Source: UBA1731 sp964440985
Lineage (GTDB): Bacteria > Verrucomicrobiota > Kiritimatiellia > RFP12 > UBA1067
Assembly: GCA_964440985.1 (NCBI GenBank)
Contig: CAYTWE010000026.1
Location: forward strand, 1-31,829
DNA: 31,829 bases
Reading direction: 5' to 3'
Notes under the pieces: model-generated
Database searches by the model: none
What the model saw: the letters and a program-made list of their open reading frames with translations, nothing else
What the model was told of the DNA's origin: nothing
Translations under genes and position numbers: made by a program
In this document: positions 24,663-31,829 of the stretch, in pieces
Layout of the letters: each line of letters begins with the position of its first letter
Position numbering within the stretch: position 1 is the first letter of the stretch

Positions 24663-27600
24663 CTATTCGACTGCGGACGACAGAGCCTTGAGGAATCCGT
24701 CTCCATGGCGGCGGTCGGGCATTAGGTAGCTGCCCTCCGTGTATTCGTTCCACGCATTGATGAGTATCGCGCCGGGGCGTTTCGGATCCCGCATCACCTG
24801 ATCGATTGCCGCCTTGACCATCCCGCCGAATACGCTTGGCTTCATGCCGCTCACGACGCCGAGATACGGGTACGAAAGCGTCTTGAACGGGAACGGCTCA
24901 TCCTGGCGGCAGCGCGGAGTGCAGTCCCACCCGCGGCAGACAACCGGAATATACGGAACGAAGTCGCGGTCGGCGGCGAACTGCGCATTGAACGGTATGT
25001 GCGCCTTTGCGTATTGCTCGTGCGTGAACACCTGGCGCGTTTCGCCGTTCGTCGCGGTCACGTCCGTATCGTCGAAATCGTACGGCGTCACGTTGTACGC
25101 AGAGGCGGACTTGAATCCGGCCGCCGTCACGCCGGGGATGTCGTTCCTGTGATGAACCATTGCCGAGAAATGGATCGGCGGCAGACCCGCCCGACGCGCC
25201 ATGGCCTGAGCCTCGGCAAAGACCGCCTTCAGCGCCGCAGATCCGCCCACGCCCTCCATCAGCGGCTTTACGCTGTAGATCGAGAAGAACAGCTCTCCAT
25301 CCTTGCGGTAGTATTCCGGCTTGCAGAAGTACTGCCTTATGCAGTAGCCGATAGCCTCAAGGAACTCCTCGCGTGTGTACTTGAGCCGCCAGAAGAACCT
25401 GTCCCCGCTGCGTCCGGGCGGTGCGCGAAAGACGTCCGAACGGTTGTGGTTCGCCCACATGATCGCAAACTTGACCTTGCTGCGGTTTGCCGCCTTCAGG
25501 TATCCGCGCTCTAATGCCTCATGCTGGATCGGCTTCCCGTCCGCCCAGTACCAGTCATACACGAATGCGTCGATTCCCGCAGCGGCGGCATAGTCGATCT
25601 CCTTTGCCACGTCCTTCGGGTTTGCGTCGTCTGGATTCCCGTCGATCAGCTCGACCGGCTGCTCGTGTCCGTCGAACATCGGCTTGGCCGTGTTGACGAA
25701 GTCCCACTCCGTGCGGCCTTTGCCGAATATCCTGTCGCCCTCCGGATACGTGTGCCATTCCGGGTAGTAGATGCACAGCACGTCAGGTTTGCCGGATGTC
25801 GGCTTTGCTGTCTCCGTGACAAGCACCTGACGGAAGTCGTGGCGTCCCACGGAAATTTCGCTGGAGGTGAGCGTCTCGCCCGTTTCGGCATCTGCAAGCG
25901 AAACCGTGCCGAATCCAAGCCCCTTCACGTCGAACGTGAACGTCTCCGCATCGCCCAGATTGCCGAAAAGGAGCAACGCCGCCCCATCCTTCTTCGCCAC
26001 CGTCAACCTGATGTTCCGTCCGGTGTGCGTGACCGGCTGCACCTTGTATTCGTTCCAATACTGGAACTGCTCCACGTACGGCTTGCCCCAACCGAAATCG
26101 AACACGCGGTTCCACGCCCGCTCGAAACGCTCGTTGCCGCCGACAATGCCCTGGTCGTTGAGCGCAAAGAGTCCGTATGCGCACATGAACGACATGAGCG
26201 AAACGAGTTCACGGTTTTTGCGTGCGTCATCGCCGACGTTGGTCGACACGATGAACCGCGTACCCTTGCCGGTCTGCCCGCCGGTGATCTCCGTAAGCGT
26301 GTAGCTCTCCGGGAAGCGATCCTGGAAATCGCCGCCCTGCGAGCTGCGCTCGGTCGAAAGCCCAAGCATTGTCCAGCTCATCGTCGGAACGATATGGCCA
26401 TTTGTGTCGTGGTCTTCCACAATTGGCCGCCCGTTGTACATTCTGCCCATCTTGCAGCACAGCACCGCCGAACGCTTCATGATGTTGCGCCACTGGAGGA
26501 TGTTCCCCATCTGCATCTGTATGGTTCCGTCCGGCTTGACGTACACGTTTTCGTTTCCGAGATTCCACGATGCCGCAATCCGGTAGCAGTCGTAGTAGAG
26601 GCCGCCAGCCCCGTTCAAGAGCGCATTCCTGCCGTCCCACATGAGCTTGTCGATGCGCGTCTTGCACAGCTGTGCCATGTATTCGTTGAAGTAGTCGTCG
26701 TGCGACCACTCCTCCGGATACCATTCGGCCTTGTACATCTCCCACTCCGGCCAGAAGCTCGTGATGAGCATCGGATCGAGATAGCGAAGCCTAAGGTCTA
26801 CACCCATGCCGCGGGCGCAGTTGTACTTGCCGAACCAGTAGTCTGTTCCGGACGTGGACTTCTCCGCCTCGAACCACGCCTTGTGGCGGGCGATGTATTC
26901 CTTGAGGCGGCGGCGATACTCCGAGCAGTCCCATTTGCCGTACGGCTTGTTGATGCGCGTCTTCTGCGAGTACACCCAGTCGTAGAAGCTGCGGTCGTTG
27001 CCGGGATAGACATTGTCCGGCGAATGTATCGGATCGAGGGCGAGGCTGTACTCAAGCTCGTAGCGCAGCGCATTCGACGGGCAGGCGTAGTTGTACGTGA
27101 GCGACGCGAATTCGCCGTGCGCAGGATCCTTCGGCCGCGTCGGAGTCGGCTGCCATCCCATCTCGTACGTCTTCTTTCCCTGCCACACGACGGGCTTGTT
27201 GACGAGATCGAGTTCGTACGTGGATGACAGCCCCTTCCTGACGACCCGCTGGGGCGCGACGGACTTCTCGAGCGAAAGGTCGCGTACGCCGTCCATTATC
27301 CACGCAAGCCCCTTGAACGCCCCGCCGAACCAGAAATACGGCTGGATGGACGCCGGAAAATGATCGTCCCACCACTTGGCGTTGCCGGTGTTCATGCAGG
27401 AGTTCCAGACCTCGCCCTCTCCCTCGGCGAGCGTGCAGTCCGGCGCAGGGCCCGACCGACTGTCTTTGCGTCGCTGCACCTCGAAGTATTTGGCAAAGGC
27501 GTTCTTCAGCGGCGCAGATATCCTCAGCGACTTGACCTCAACCGGATGCTTCGCGTCGAACGCAAGTGTGATCCAGCAGAACCCGTCATAGTCGTAGTTC

Positions 27601-29180
27601 TGCGTCACGACAAGCCCTATGCCGTCAAGCTCCGCAGTGACTTCGCGGATGATGCGATCCTGCGCGCGTTCGACGAAACGCGCCCCGGTCACGGTAAACT
27701 CGCGTCCGTTCAGTTCAAGCCGCATGGGGGCGGCAAGCAGCTCCTCCTTGTTTCCGACAAGAGAATCCCACAGCACGTTTCGCCCCCAGCCGTATCCGTT
27801 CCACAGGCAGGAGAGCGTCCCGCGGGCGTCGTCGACGCTGATCGGCACGTAGGGCGGCACAATGATGCGCTCCATCCCGATCTCAGCCGTCTGCCAGGGA
27901 AAGCTCCTCACCTGGAACGTGCGGACATGGGAATACTTCTCGCCCTTTGAATCGGTTGCGAAAAACGAGATCCTGTAATCGTCCTCCGGAAGCCCAGGCA
28001 GATTGATGTCGAACGTCTCACCGTTGAGATGCCGCTGTCCGCTCGACGGCTTGAGTTCCGTCCGCCAGAAGCTCTTGCCGGACTTCACGCCACGCACATC
28101 GATCGAGCCTCCCACAAGATCGCCAATGCGCCCCTTGTGATACCTCATGCGAAGCCGGTTGTTGGAGGACGGGAAGAATGCGGTCTTCAGGTTCGGAAGC
28201 CCCTTTTCGTCCTTCCAGCGTCTGTGGTACGTGCCGTCCCACGAGACCTGTCGACGATAGGCCGTTCTGCCGTCCGCCTCAAGATCCAAGTTGAGCGTGT
28301 TAGGCTTGCCGGGCCATATGACCCATTCAATGTGGATGACCTCCTTCCGCTCGCCGGGCTGAAGCGTGAATCCGCCCGTGTCGGCGAAACGGGTCACTTT
28401 CGTGGCGACGTCCTTCTCAGACCCGGAATCGAGCTTCGCGGCATGGACGCCCCGGTAGAAGACGGTCTTCGCTCCGATCTTGACGGCCTTCTTCGCGTTG
28501 TTTACGTAGCGGAACAGGAACCTGTAGTTTCCGCTTTGCCGCCACTGCTCAAGCGTGTAGTAGTTGACGAGCGAGATGACCGGTGCGCCGAAGTCCATTT
28601 CAAGCGTACCGAGTTCGTCAGGCCTTCCGCTGGCATAGTGCCATGTCGCGGTCTCGCGCTCCGAACTGAAGCTGACGGACATCTGAAGCCCCCATTTGGC
28701 GCCGTCGACGGCCTTCGCGCCGCCAAGGACGGAAAACGGCACGAAAAGCTCGGTCTCCGCGCAGAGTTCGCCGTAGTCCCGCACGCCCTTGAGCCGATGT
28801 GCCGCCGACACCACGCCATCCGGCAGGTCTCCGCGTCCGTCCTTCGTGCGAACCGTGAACAGAAACGGTCTCTCGGCTCCCGGCGGCAAAAGCGCAAGGG
28901 CAACCGTGTCGTCATCCGTAAGCGTCTGCGGCAGCTTCGGCACGCTTGTCCGCGCCGCAAAATACACTCCCTTCTCCGTATACCCGATGTGGAAGACGGC
29001 ATATCGCATCGCCATGTAGCCGTCAGTCTGCGAAATCGCACCGTAATGCGTCGATGCGGCCCCCGCTTCAACCGTGGATATCTTTCCGTCAATCTCCGGC
29101 TCGATGTCCATCTGCCCCATCCTGATGTACGAGGCTTCGCTCAATCCGGCCACAAGCGCCGCTGCCAAAAGCAGATTCAT
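24663..29180 (-). CDS. Giant secreted multidomain glycosidase: CBM9-like, GH123/DUF6067-like, GH99-like
   Basis: A 1505-residue protein with a short signal peptide (MNLLLAAALVAGLSEA). Residues about 18-195 resemble a CBM9/DOMON-type sandwich (EIDGKIS, GVYFAARTSV, ETELFVPFSVLG). Residues 430-1060 look like the large GH123/DUF6067-type glycoside hydrolase: WNGYGWGRNVLWDS, KTYEMGWQPTPTRPK near 676, GGLYYDC near 861, NLGNENVYV near 878 and VEDHDTNGH near 922. A small beta domain follows. Residues 1130-1500 match GH99-like (WbsX) proteins: VLCIYYPEWHTYPEG, AGIDAFVYDWYWADGK and the closing INAWNEYTEGSYLMPD. WbsX-type domains are related to endo-mannosidases. The domain names are from motif memory and the substrate is unknown. 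It follows the beta-helix gene by 39 nt. Confidence 0.75.
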   Translation of the reverse strand: MNLLLAAALVAGLSEASYIRMGQMDIEPEIDGKISTVEAGAASTHYGAISQTDGYMAMRYAVFHIGYTEKGVYFAARTSVPKLPQTLTDDDTVALALLPPGAERPFLFTVRTKDGRGDLPDGVVSAAHRLKGVRDYGELCAETELFVPFSVLGGAKAVDGAKWGLQMSVSFSSERETATWHYASGRPDELGTLEMDFGAPVISLVNYYTLEQWRQSGNYRFLFRYVNNAKKAVKIGAKTVFYRGVHAAKLDSGSEKDVATKVTRFADTGGFTLQPGERKEVIHIEWVIWPGKPNTLNLDLEADGRTAYRRQVSWDGTYHRRWKDEKGLPNLKTAFFPSSNNRLRMRYHKGRIGDLVGGSIDVRGVKSGKSFWRTELKPSSGQRHLNGETFDINLPGLPEDDYRISFFATDSKGEKYSHVRTFQVRSFPWQTAEIGMERIIVPPYVPISVDDARGTLSCLWNGYGWGRNVLWDSLVGNKEELLAAPMRLELNGREFTVTGARFVERAQDRIIREVTAELDGIGLVVTQNYDYDGFCWITLAFDAKHPVEVKSLRISAPLKNAFAKYFEVQRRKDSRSGPAPDCTLAEGEGEVWNSCMNTGNAKWWDDHFPASIQPYFWFGGAFKGLAWIMDGVRDLSLEKSVAPQRVVRKGLSSTYELDLVNKPVVWQGKKTYEMGWQPTPTRPKDPAHGEFASLTYNYACPSNALRYELEYSLALDPIHSPDNVYPGNDRSFYDWVYSQKTRINKPYGKWDCSEYRRRLKEYIARHKAWFEAEKSTSGTDYWFGKYNCARGMGVDLRLRYLDPMLITSFWPEWEMYKAEWYPEEWSHDDYFNEYMAQLCKTRIDKLMWDGRNALLNGAGGLYYDCYRIAASWNLGNENVYVKPDGTIQMQMGNILQWRNIMKRSAVLCCKMGRMYNGRPIVEDHDTNGHIVPTMSWTMLGLSTERSSQGGDFQDRFPESYTLTEITGGQTGKGTRFIVSTNVGDDARKNRELVSLMSFMCAYGLFALNDQGIVGGNERFERAWNRVFDFGWGKPYVEQFQYWNEYKVQPVTHTGRNIRLTVAKKDGAALLLFGNLGDAETFTFDVKGLGFGTVSLADAETGETLTSSEISVGRHDFRQVLVTETAKPTSGKPDVLCIYYPEWHTYPEGDRIFGKGRTEWDFVNTAKPMFDGHEQPVELIDGNPDDANPKDVAKEIDYAAAAGIDAFVYDWYWADGKPIQHEALERGYLKAANRSKVKFAIMWANHNRSDVFRAPPGRSGDRFFWRLKYTREEFLEAIGYCIRQYFCKPEYYRKDGELFFSIYSVKPLMEGVGGSAALKAVFAEAQAMARRAGLPPIHFSAMVHHRNDIPGVTAAGFKSASAYNVTPYDFDDTDVTATNGETRQVFTHEQYAKAHIPFNAQFAADRDFVPYIPVVCRGWDCTPRCRQDEPFPFKTLSYPYLGVVSGMKPSVFGGMVKAAIDQVMRDPKRPGAILINAWNEYTEGSYLMPDRRHGDGFLKALSSAVE

Positions 29181-29219
29181 GTTCTCTGTCCCTTCTGTTT
29201 CATGTTCCTGTTAAACCTC

Positions 29220-31310
29220 TTAACGGATGGTCACGACCATGCCCAGATCAGCGCGGACGCGCAGCGTCAGCAACTTGCCGTCGGCAGAGCTGATCACGCG
29301 GGCGTAGTCCATGCCCAGCGCCGCAAGATTGGCGTTCGCATCGTCAATGACGCTCTTTGGTATGCCGTTGCTCGTCCCCTGAACGACAAGCGGCACGTGC
29401 GCATGGTTCTTCAGGCTTTTGCGGAACTCGTCAAGATTCTCGAAGCGCAGCGTCGCGGTCGCGTTGAAATTGACGTAATTTGTCGCCTGCAGCGGCGCCT
29501 GCGCATAGACCGTGCCGTCTATCGGCAGTTCGAAAATCACCTCTGATTTATTGCGGAACTCAAGATGCCCGTTGTCGTTTTCGTACGTAGTCAGCAACGG
29601 CGCGACGCCGCGCAGACGAATCTTCTCGTCCCGGTTGAAGAACGTTGCGAAGTCGCTTCTGCACCTTACCGTTCCGTCATCGATCAGCAGCGTGTTGCCG
29701 TCGCCATTGACGCGGATCTCTCCCGTGGTAAGGACTGCACCCTTTGAAACCTCGATGGTGCAGTCTTTTGCCGTCGGAGAATCGCCGTTTGACGATAGCC
29801 AGCAGTAATTCGCAACATCGATCTGCGCATTGCGTGTGATGCGAAGGATGCCGTTGGTCGCGAAATCGCCAAACTGCAGACGGCGCAACGCAATCTGCAC
29901 TCCATCGCACAGTTCGACGCGATTGCCGCCCCCCGCCCCGCTCACCGTCCAGTCCACGTCGGCGCCCGTGAACGAAAGCGACGCGTCCTCGCCCTGCACA
30001 CGCAGGGAATTGCCGACGCCGCCGTTCCTTCCGACAATGATCGACTTCGCGGTGACGCTTCCGTTGGAGACGACCATCTCGCTTGCCGACGCTTTCGAGC
30101 CGCCGACGAACACGGACGACGAATCCGACAGGACAAGATGTCCTCCGAGAACGTAAAGTCCGTTTCCGACGCAGTTCGTCTCATTGCCGATGCTGACGTC
30201 GCCTGCAGTGACGTTCAATGTCGCTCCGTCCTCGACCGTGACGGCATTACCGCCAGCCCCTGCCTCTTTGCCGATGTAAAGCCTTACGGCCGATGCGGCA
30301 GCCGAGCTGGAGACATCTAATCTGTTGCGCGAACCGGCCTTGCCCACAAACATGGAACTTGAACATGTAAAACCTGCGTCCTTGCCTGACACGCTTACGC
30401 TGTTGCCGTCCGAACCCGCCACCGCGCCAATCGTCACGTCCTGCGCAATGGTTGCGACACCGTCAACGATGCAGACGTCATTCGAATCACCATTCTGGTG
30501 ATTGCCGACAGTCAACGCATTCGCGACAAATGTCGCTCCGTCCGCAATTTCGACCCGCGCCTTCGGAGACTTGTGCCCCAACACGAAATTGTTCCGCGTC
30601 CCGGCGTGTATCGGCGCGTAGCCGCTGCCTGTGCCTGTGAAGCGCAGGACAAGGTTCATCGGACTTGCGCTCTCGGTGTTGCGGTTGTCGTAGACAAGTC
30701 CGTCTGACAGCATTCTGGCGCCATCCGCAAACTCAATGAGCGCACCGTAATTGTAATCCTTGCCTGCTTCGATCGGCGTCAGATCGCTGTAGTTCGCCCC
30801 GCAATGGAGCGTCGATCGCTTGAACTGGACTTTCCGATCCGTACCATGCCCCATCATCATGGTAAAGTTATCCTGGTTGTTCGTGATCACCGCATCCTCA
30901 ACAGACCATGTCCAGCCGGTGTAGTCGTACACGGCCCAACCGCCGAAACAGAAGCTTCCGACTTTGCACATGTCCCACACGCCGCCCTTGACGGAAATCG
31001 AAGATGACGCACCATCTCCCGCAACTCGTGTTCCGGCGGCAGAGAGCGTATGGTTCCCGTCTGAAAAGTCGAACGAGTTGCCTCTCTCCATGCGTAGACC
31101 GACCGGGCTGCCGTCCTCCTTCTGGAAGCGATAGTCATGCGAAAGCGAATATTCGCCATCCTGACTCAGGACAACGGCCTCGCCATCGAAACGCCTGTCC
31201 TTGAACGTCTCATAGATGTCAATCGGCGTTCCGGAATATGTCAACGCCGGCAAGGCGATGATCTGAACCGCAAACGCAACCTTGATACGTTTCAGCGAAC
31301 GTGAAAACAT
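29220..31310 (-). CDS. Exported beta-helix repeat protein
   Basis: A 696-residue protein with a probable signal peptide (MFSRSLKRIKVAFAVQIIALPALTYS). From about residue 243 to 447 it has eight turns of roughly 22-30 residues sharing a (V/I)(L/V/I)G...GN pattern, for example VTIGAVAGSDGNS, LYIGKEAGAGGNA, VSIGNETNCVGNG and IIVGRNGGVGNS, often with DGA and N/S ladders. This is typical of right-handed beta-helix passenger-like proteins. No beta-barrel, PEP-CTERM motif or LPxTG anchor is seen at the C-terminus, which ends LRVRADLGMVVTIR. No catalytic residues were recognised. Role unknown; a surface or matrix protein for the adjoining secreted enzyme is one guess. AAGGGGG lies about 8 nt before the ATG. 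Confidence 0.8.
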   Translation of the reverse strand: MFSRSLKRIKVAFAVQIIALPALTYSGTPIDIYETFKDRRFDGEAVVLSQDGEYSLSHDYRFQKEDGSPVGLRMERGNSFDFSDGNHTLSAAGTRVAGDGASSSISVKGGVWDMCKVGSFCFGGWAVYDYTGWTWSVEDAVITNNQDNFTMMMGHGTDRKVQFKRSTLHCGANYSDLTPIEAGKDYNYGALIEFADGARMLSDGLVYDNRNTESASPMNLVLRFTGTGSGYAPIHAGTRNNFVLGHKSPKARVEIADGATFVANALTVGNHQNGDSNDVCIVDGVATIAQDVTIGAVAGSDGNSVSVSGKDAGFTCSSSMFVGKAGSRNRLDVSSSAAASAVRLYIGKEAGAGGNAVTVEDGATLNVTAGDVSIGNETNCVGNGLYVLGGHLVLSDSSSVFVGGSKASASEMVVSNGSVTAKSIIVGRNGGVGNSLRVQGEDASLSFTGADVDWTVSGAGGGNRVELCDGVQIALRRLQFGDFATNGILRITRNAQIDVANYCWLSSNGDSPTAKDCTIEVSKGAVLTTGEIRVNGDGNTLLIDDGTVRCRSDFATFFNRDEKIRLRGVAPLLTTYENDNGHLEFRNKSEVIFELPIDGTVYAQAPLQATNYVNFNATATLRFENLDEFRKSLKNHAHVPLVVQGTSNGIPKSVIDDANANLAALGMDYARVISSADGKLLTLRVRADLGMVVTIR

Positions 31311-31394
31311 CTTGAGCCCCCTTCAGGCAATTGTTTACGTTGCCGAACCGCCGTGACGCCACTCAACGCCCTATAATGGCCGACAACGCGGAAC

Positions 31395-31422
31395 AATATA
31401 CCAAAATGGTTTTTTTTTTCAA
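31395..31422 (-). promoter_or_regulatory. Sigma-70-type promoter of the beta-helix/GH99-like pair
   Basis: Minus strand: -35 TTGAAA (31422-31417), 16-bp spacer containing the A-run, -10 TATATT (31400-31395). The start would be near 31388, giving a leader of about 78 nt before the ATG at 31310. Confidence 0.65.
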
Positions 31423-31474
31423 GTGGGTACGCAGTGTTCGCAGTCGCGGAATCTGCGGCAGGTCGTATGTATCG

Positions 31475-31491
31475 CTGCATGACCGATGCAG
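31475..31491. repeat. Inverted repeat CTGCAT-N5-ATGCAG
   Basis: A perfect 6-bp inverted repeat with a 5-nt centre (GACCG), about 53 bp upstream of the -35 of the beta-helix promoter. It has the size and symmetry of an operator for a dimeric regulator, but no regulator is assigned. Confidence 0.4.
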
Positions 31492-31620
31492 AAATATCTC
31501 GTTGCACCCCAGTTGCGGGAAGTCGTACAACCAATTGGGACAATCCCGAATGACGCGAAAGGAAAGACTTCGGGCGACTTCCTGATGCCCATATTCTACC
31601 CTTTGCTTGCCGCCACACGC

Positions 31621-31829
31621 TCATTCTCCGCCACCGTCAATCATCCACCCGATGGAACGAATCCTGTCCGCAAGTGCATCCCTCAGAAGATGGACGCGCA
31701 CGGCATCTGTGCCGTCGCGATAGCCCTTCAGGTAGACAAGGCGTCCGCCGTAGTCGTTTCCGTCGCCCCACGCCGGGGCGCCGTCGGTTGTGATGACGCA
31801 CTTGCCGTGTTCCAGCGCCTCAGCGACGA
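31621..31829 (-). CDS. C-terminal fragment of an unidentified protein
   Basis: An open frame enters from the right edge and ends with TGA at 31623-31621, giving the last 68 residues of a protein. It begins VAEALEHGKCVITTDGAPAW and continues GRLVYLKGYRD, then HLLRDALADRIRSIGWMI. The composition is protein-like and the frame has no stop up to the edge. The EAL..GK.VITTDGAP pattern recalls the nucleotide-sugar-binding end of GT-B glycosyltransferases, but this is too short to name. It is in the same direction as all other genes and ends about 310 bp before the beta-helix gene. Confidence 0.6.
   Translation of the reverse strand, partial: VAEALEHGKCVITTDGAPAWGDGNDYGGRLVYLKGYRDGTDAVRVHLLRDALADRIRSIGWMIDGGGE

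Larger units (their letters stand above)
31311..31620. other. 310-bp intergenic region with promoter and repeats
   Basis: No gene is convincing here; a 110-codon minus-strand frame spanning it has no ribosome-binding site or recognisable motif. It holds the beta-helix promoter (31395-31422), a run of nine T at 31411-31419, an inverted repeat at 31475-31491, and a direct repeat of 12 matching positions out of 16 (31454-31469 and 31514-31529) spaced exactly 60 bp apart. It is more AT-rich than the genes. It looks like a regulatory region. Confidence 0.6.

Noticed and set aside
25521..27227. A 568-codon plus-strand open frame
   Set aside because: It is antisense to the 1505-residue enzyme, rich in Arg/His/Val as shadow frames are, with no recognisable domain or promoter.
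28029..29546. A 505-codon plus-strand frame across the start of the giant enzyme and the end of the beta-helix gene
   Set aside because: It is antisense to both, has no homologous-looking segment, and crosses their intergenic gap.
31292..31624. A 110-codon minus-strand frame upstream of the beta-helix gene
   Set aside because: It overlaps the promoter, the A-run and the beta-helix start; no ribosome-binding site or motif was seen.
1..31829. CRISPR arrays, insertion sequences, prophage or toxin-antitoxin genes
   Set aside because: No regularly spaced repeats, transposase or integrase motifs, or small paired genes were seen on either strand.

Overview
All recognisable genes in this GC-rich 31.8 kb window lie on the minus strand. 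The mix is plain housekeeping genes alternating with large secreted carbohydrate-active proteins (sialidase-fold, LamG, GH27, GH36-like, GH99-like and beta-helix proteins) plus a sodium/solute symporter. This fits a Gram-negative glycan-degrading gut or host-associated bacterium. The flavour is that of the PVC group (Kiritimatiellota/Lentisphaerota), but this is inferred from gene style only: no 16S or other decisive marker is present.

Layout, from the right end leftwards (the direction of transcription). (1) 31829-31621: C-terminal fragment of an unidentified protein. (2) 31310-24663: a secreted beta-helix repeat protein, then a 1505-residue secreted enzyme with a CBM9-like N-terminus, a GH123/DUF6067-like middle and a GH99-like (WbsX-type) C-terminus; a TTGAAA-16-TATATT promoter precedes the pair. 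(3) 24531-23782: gpmA with its own TTGAAT-17-TATAAT promoter and a hairpin terminator behind it. (4) 23692-16551: GH27 alpha-galactosidase, GH36-like protein, a CPA2 antiporter and an AraC-type regulator. (5) 16482-9204: a probable sialic-acid operon of sialidase-fold enzyme, triple-LamG protein (ATGA-coupled), SSS symporter and N-acetylneuraminate lyase. (6) 9139-6646: rpe, folE, gmk and a CoaC-only protein. (7) 6532-4039: a GMP synthase subunit lacking its amidotransferase domain, and gnd. (8) 3949-1: glyS, coaD, yceD (DUF177), rpmF, plsX and tRNA-Pro(UGG), behind a TTGAAC-17-TAAAAT promoter.

How they may work together: secreted enzymes would trim terminal sialic acid (BNR protein) and alpha-galactose (GH27, GH36-like) and perhaps attack mannose- or hexosamine-containing chains (1505-residue enzyme). 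The symporter would import the released acid sugar and the lyase would split it into pyruvate and ManNAc, under the AraC-type regulator encoded just upstream. The downstream ManNAc/GlcNAc genes (nanE, nanK, nagA, nagB) are not here. Most worth checking are the 1505-residue multi-enzyme fusion, the true specificity of the sialidase-fold protein, the apparent leaderless starts of the sialidase and rpe genes, and the reduced forms of GuaA and CoaBC.
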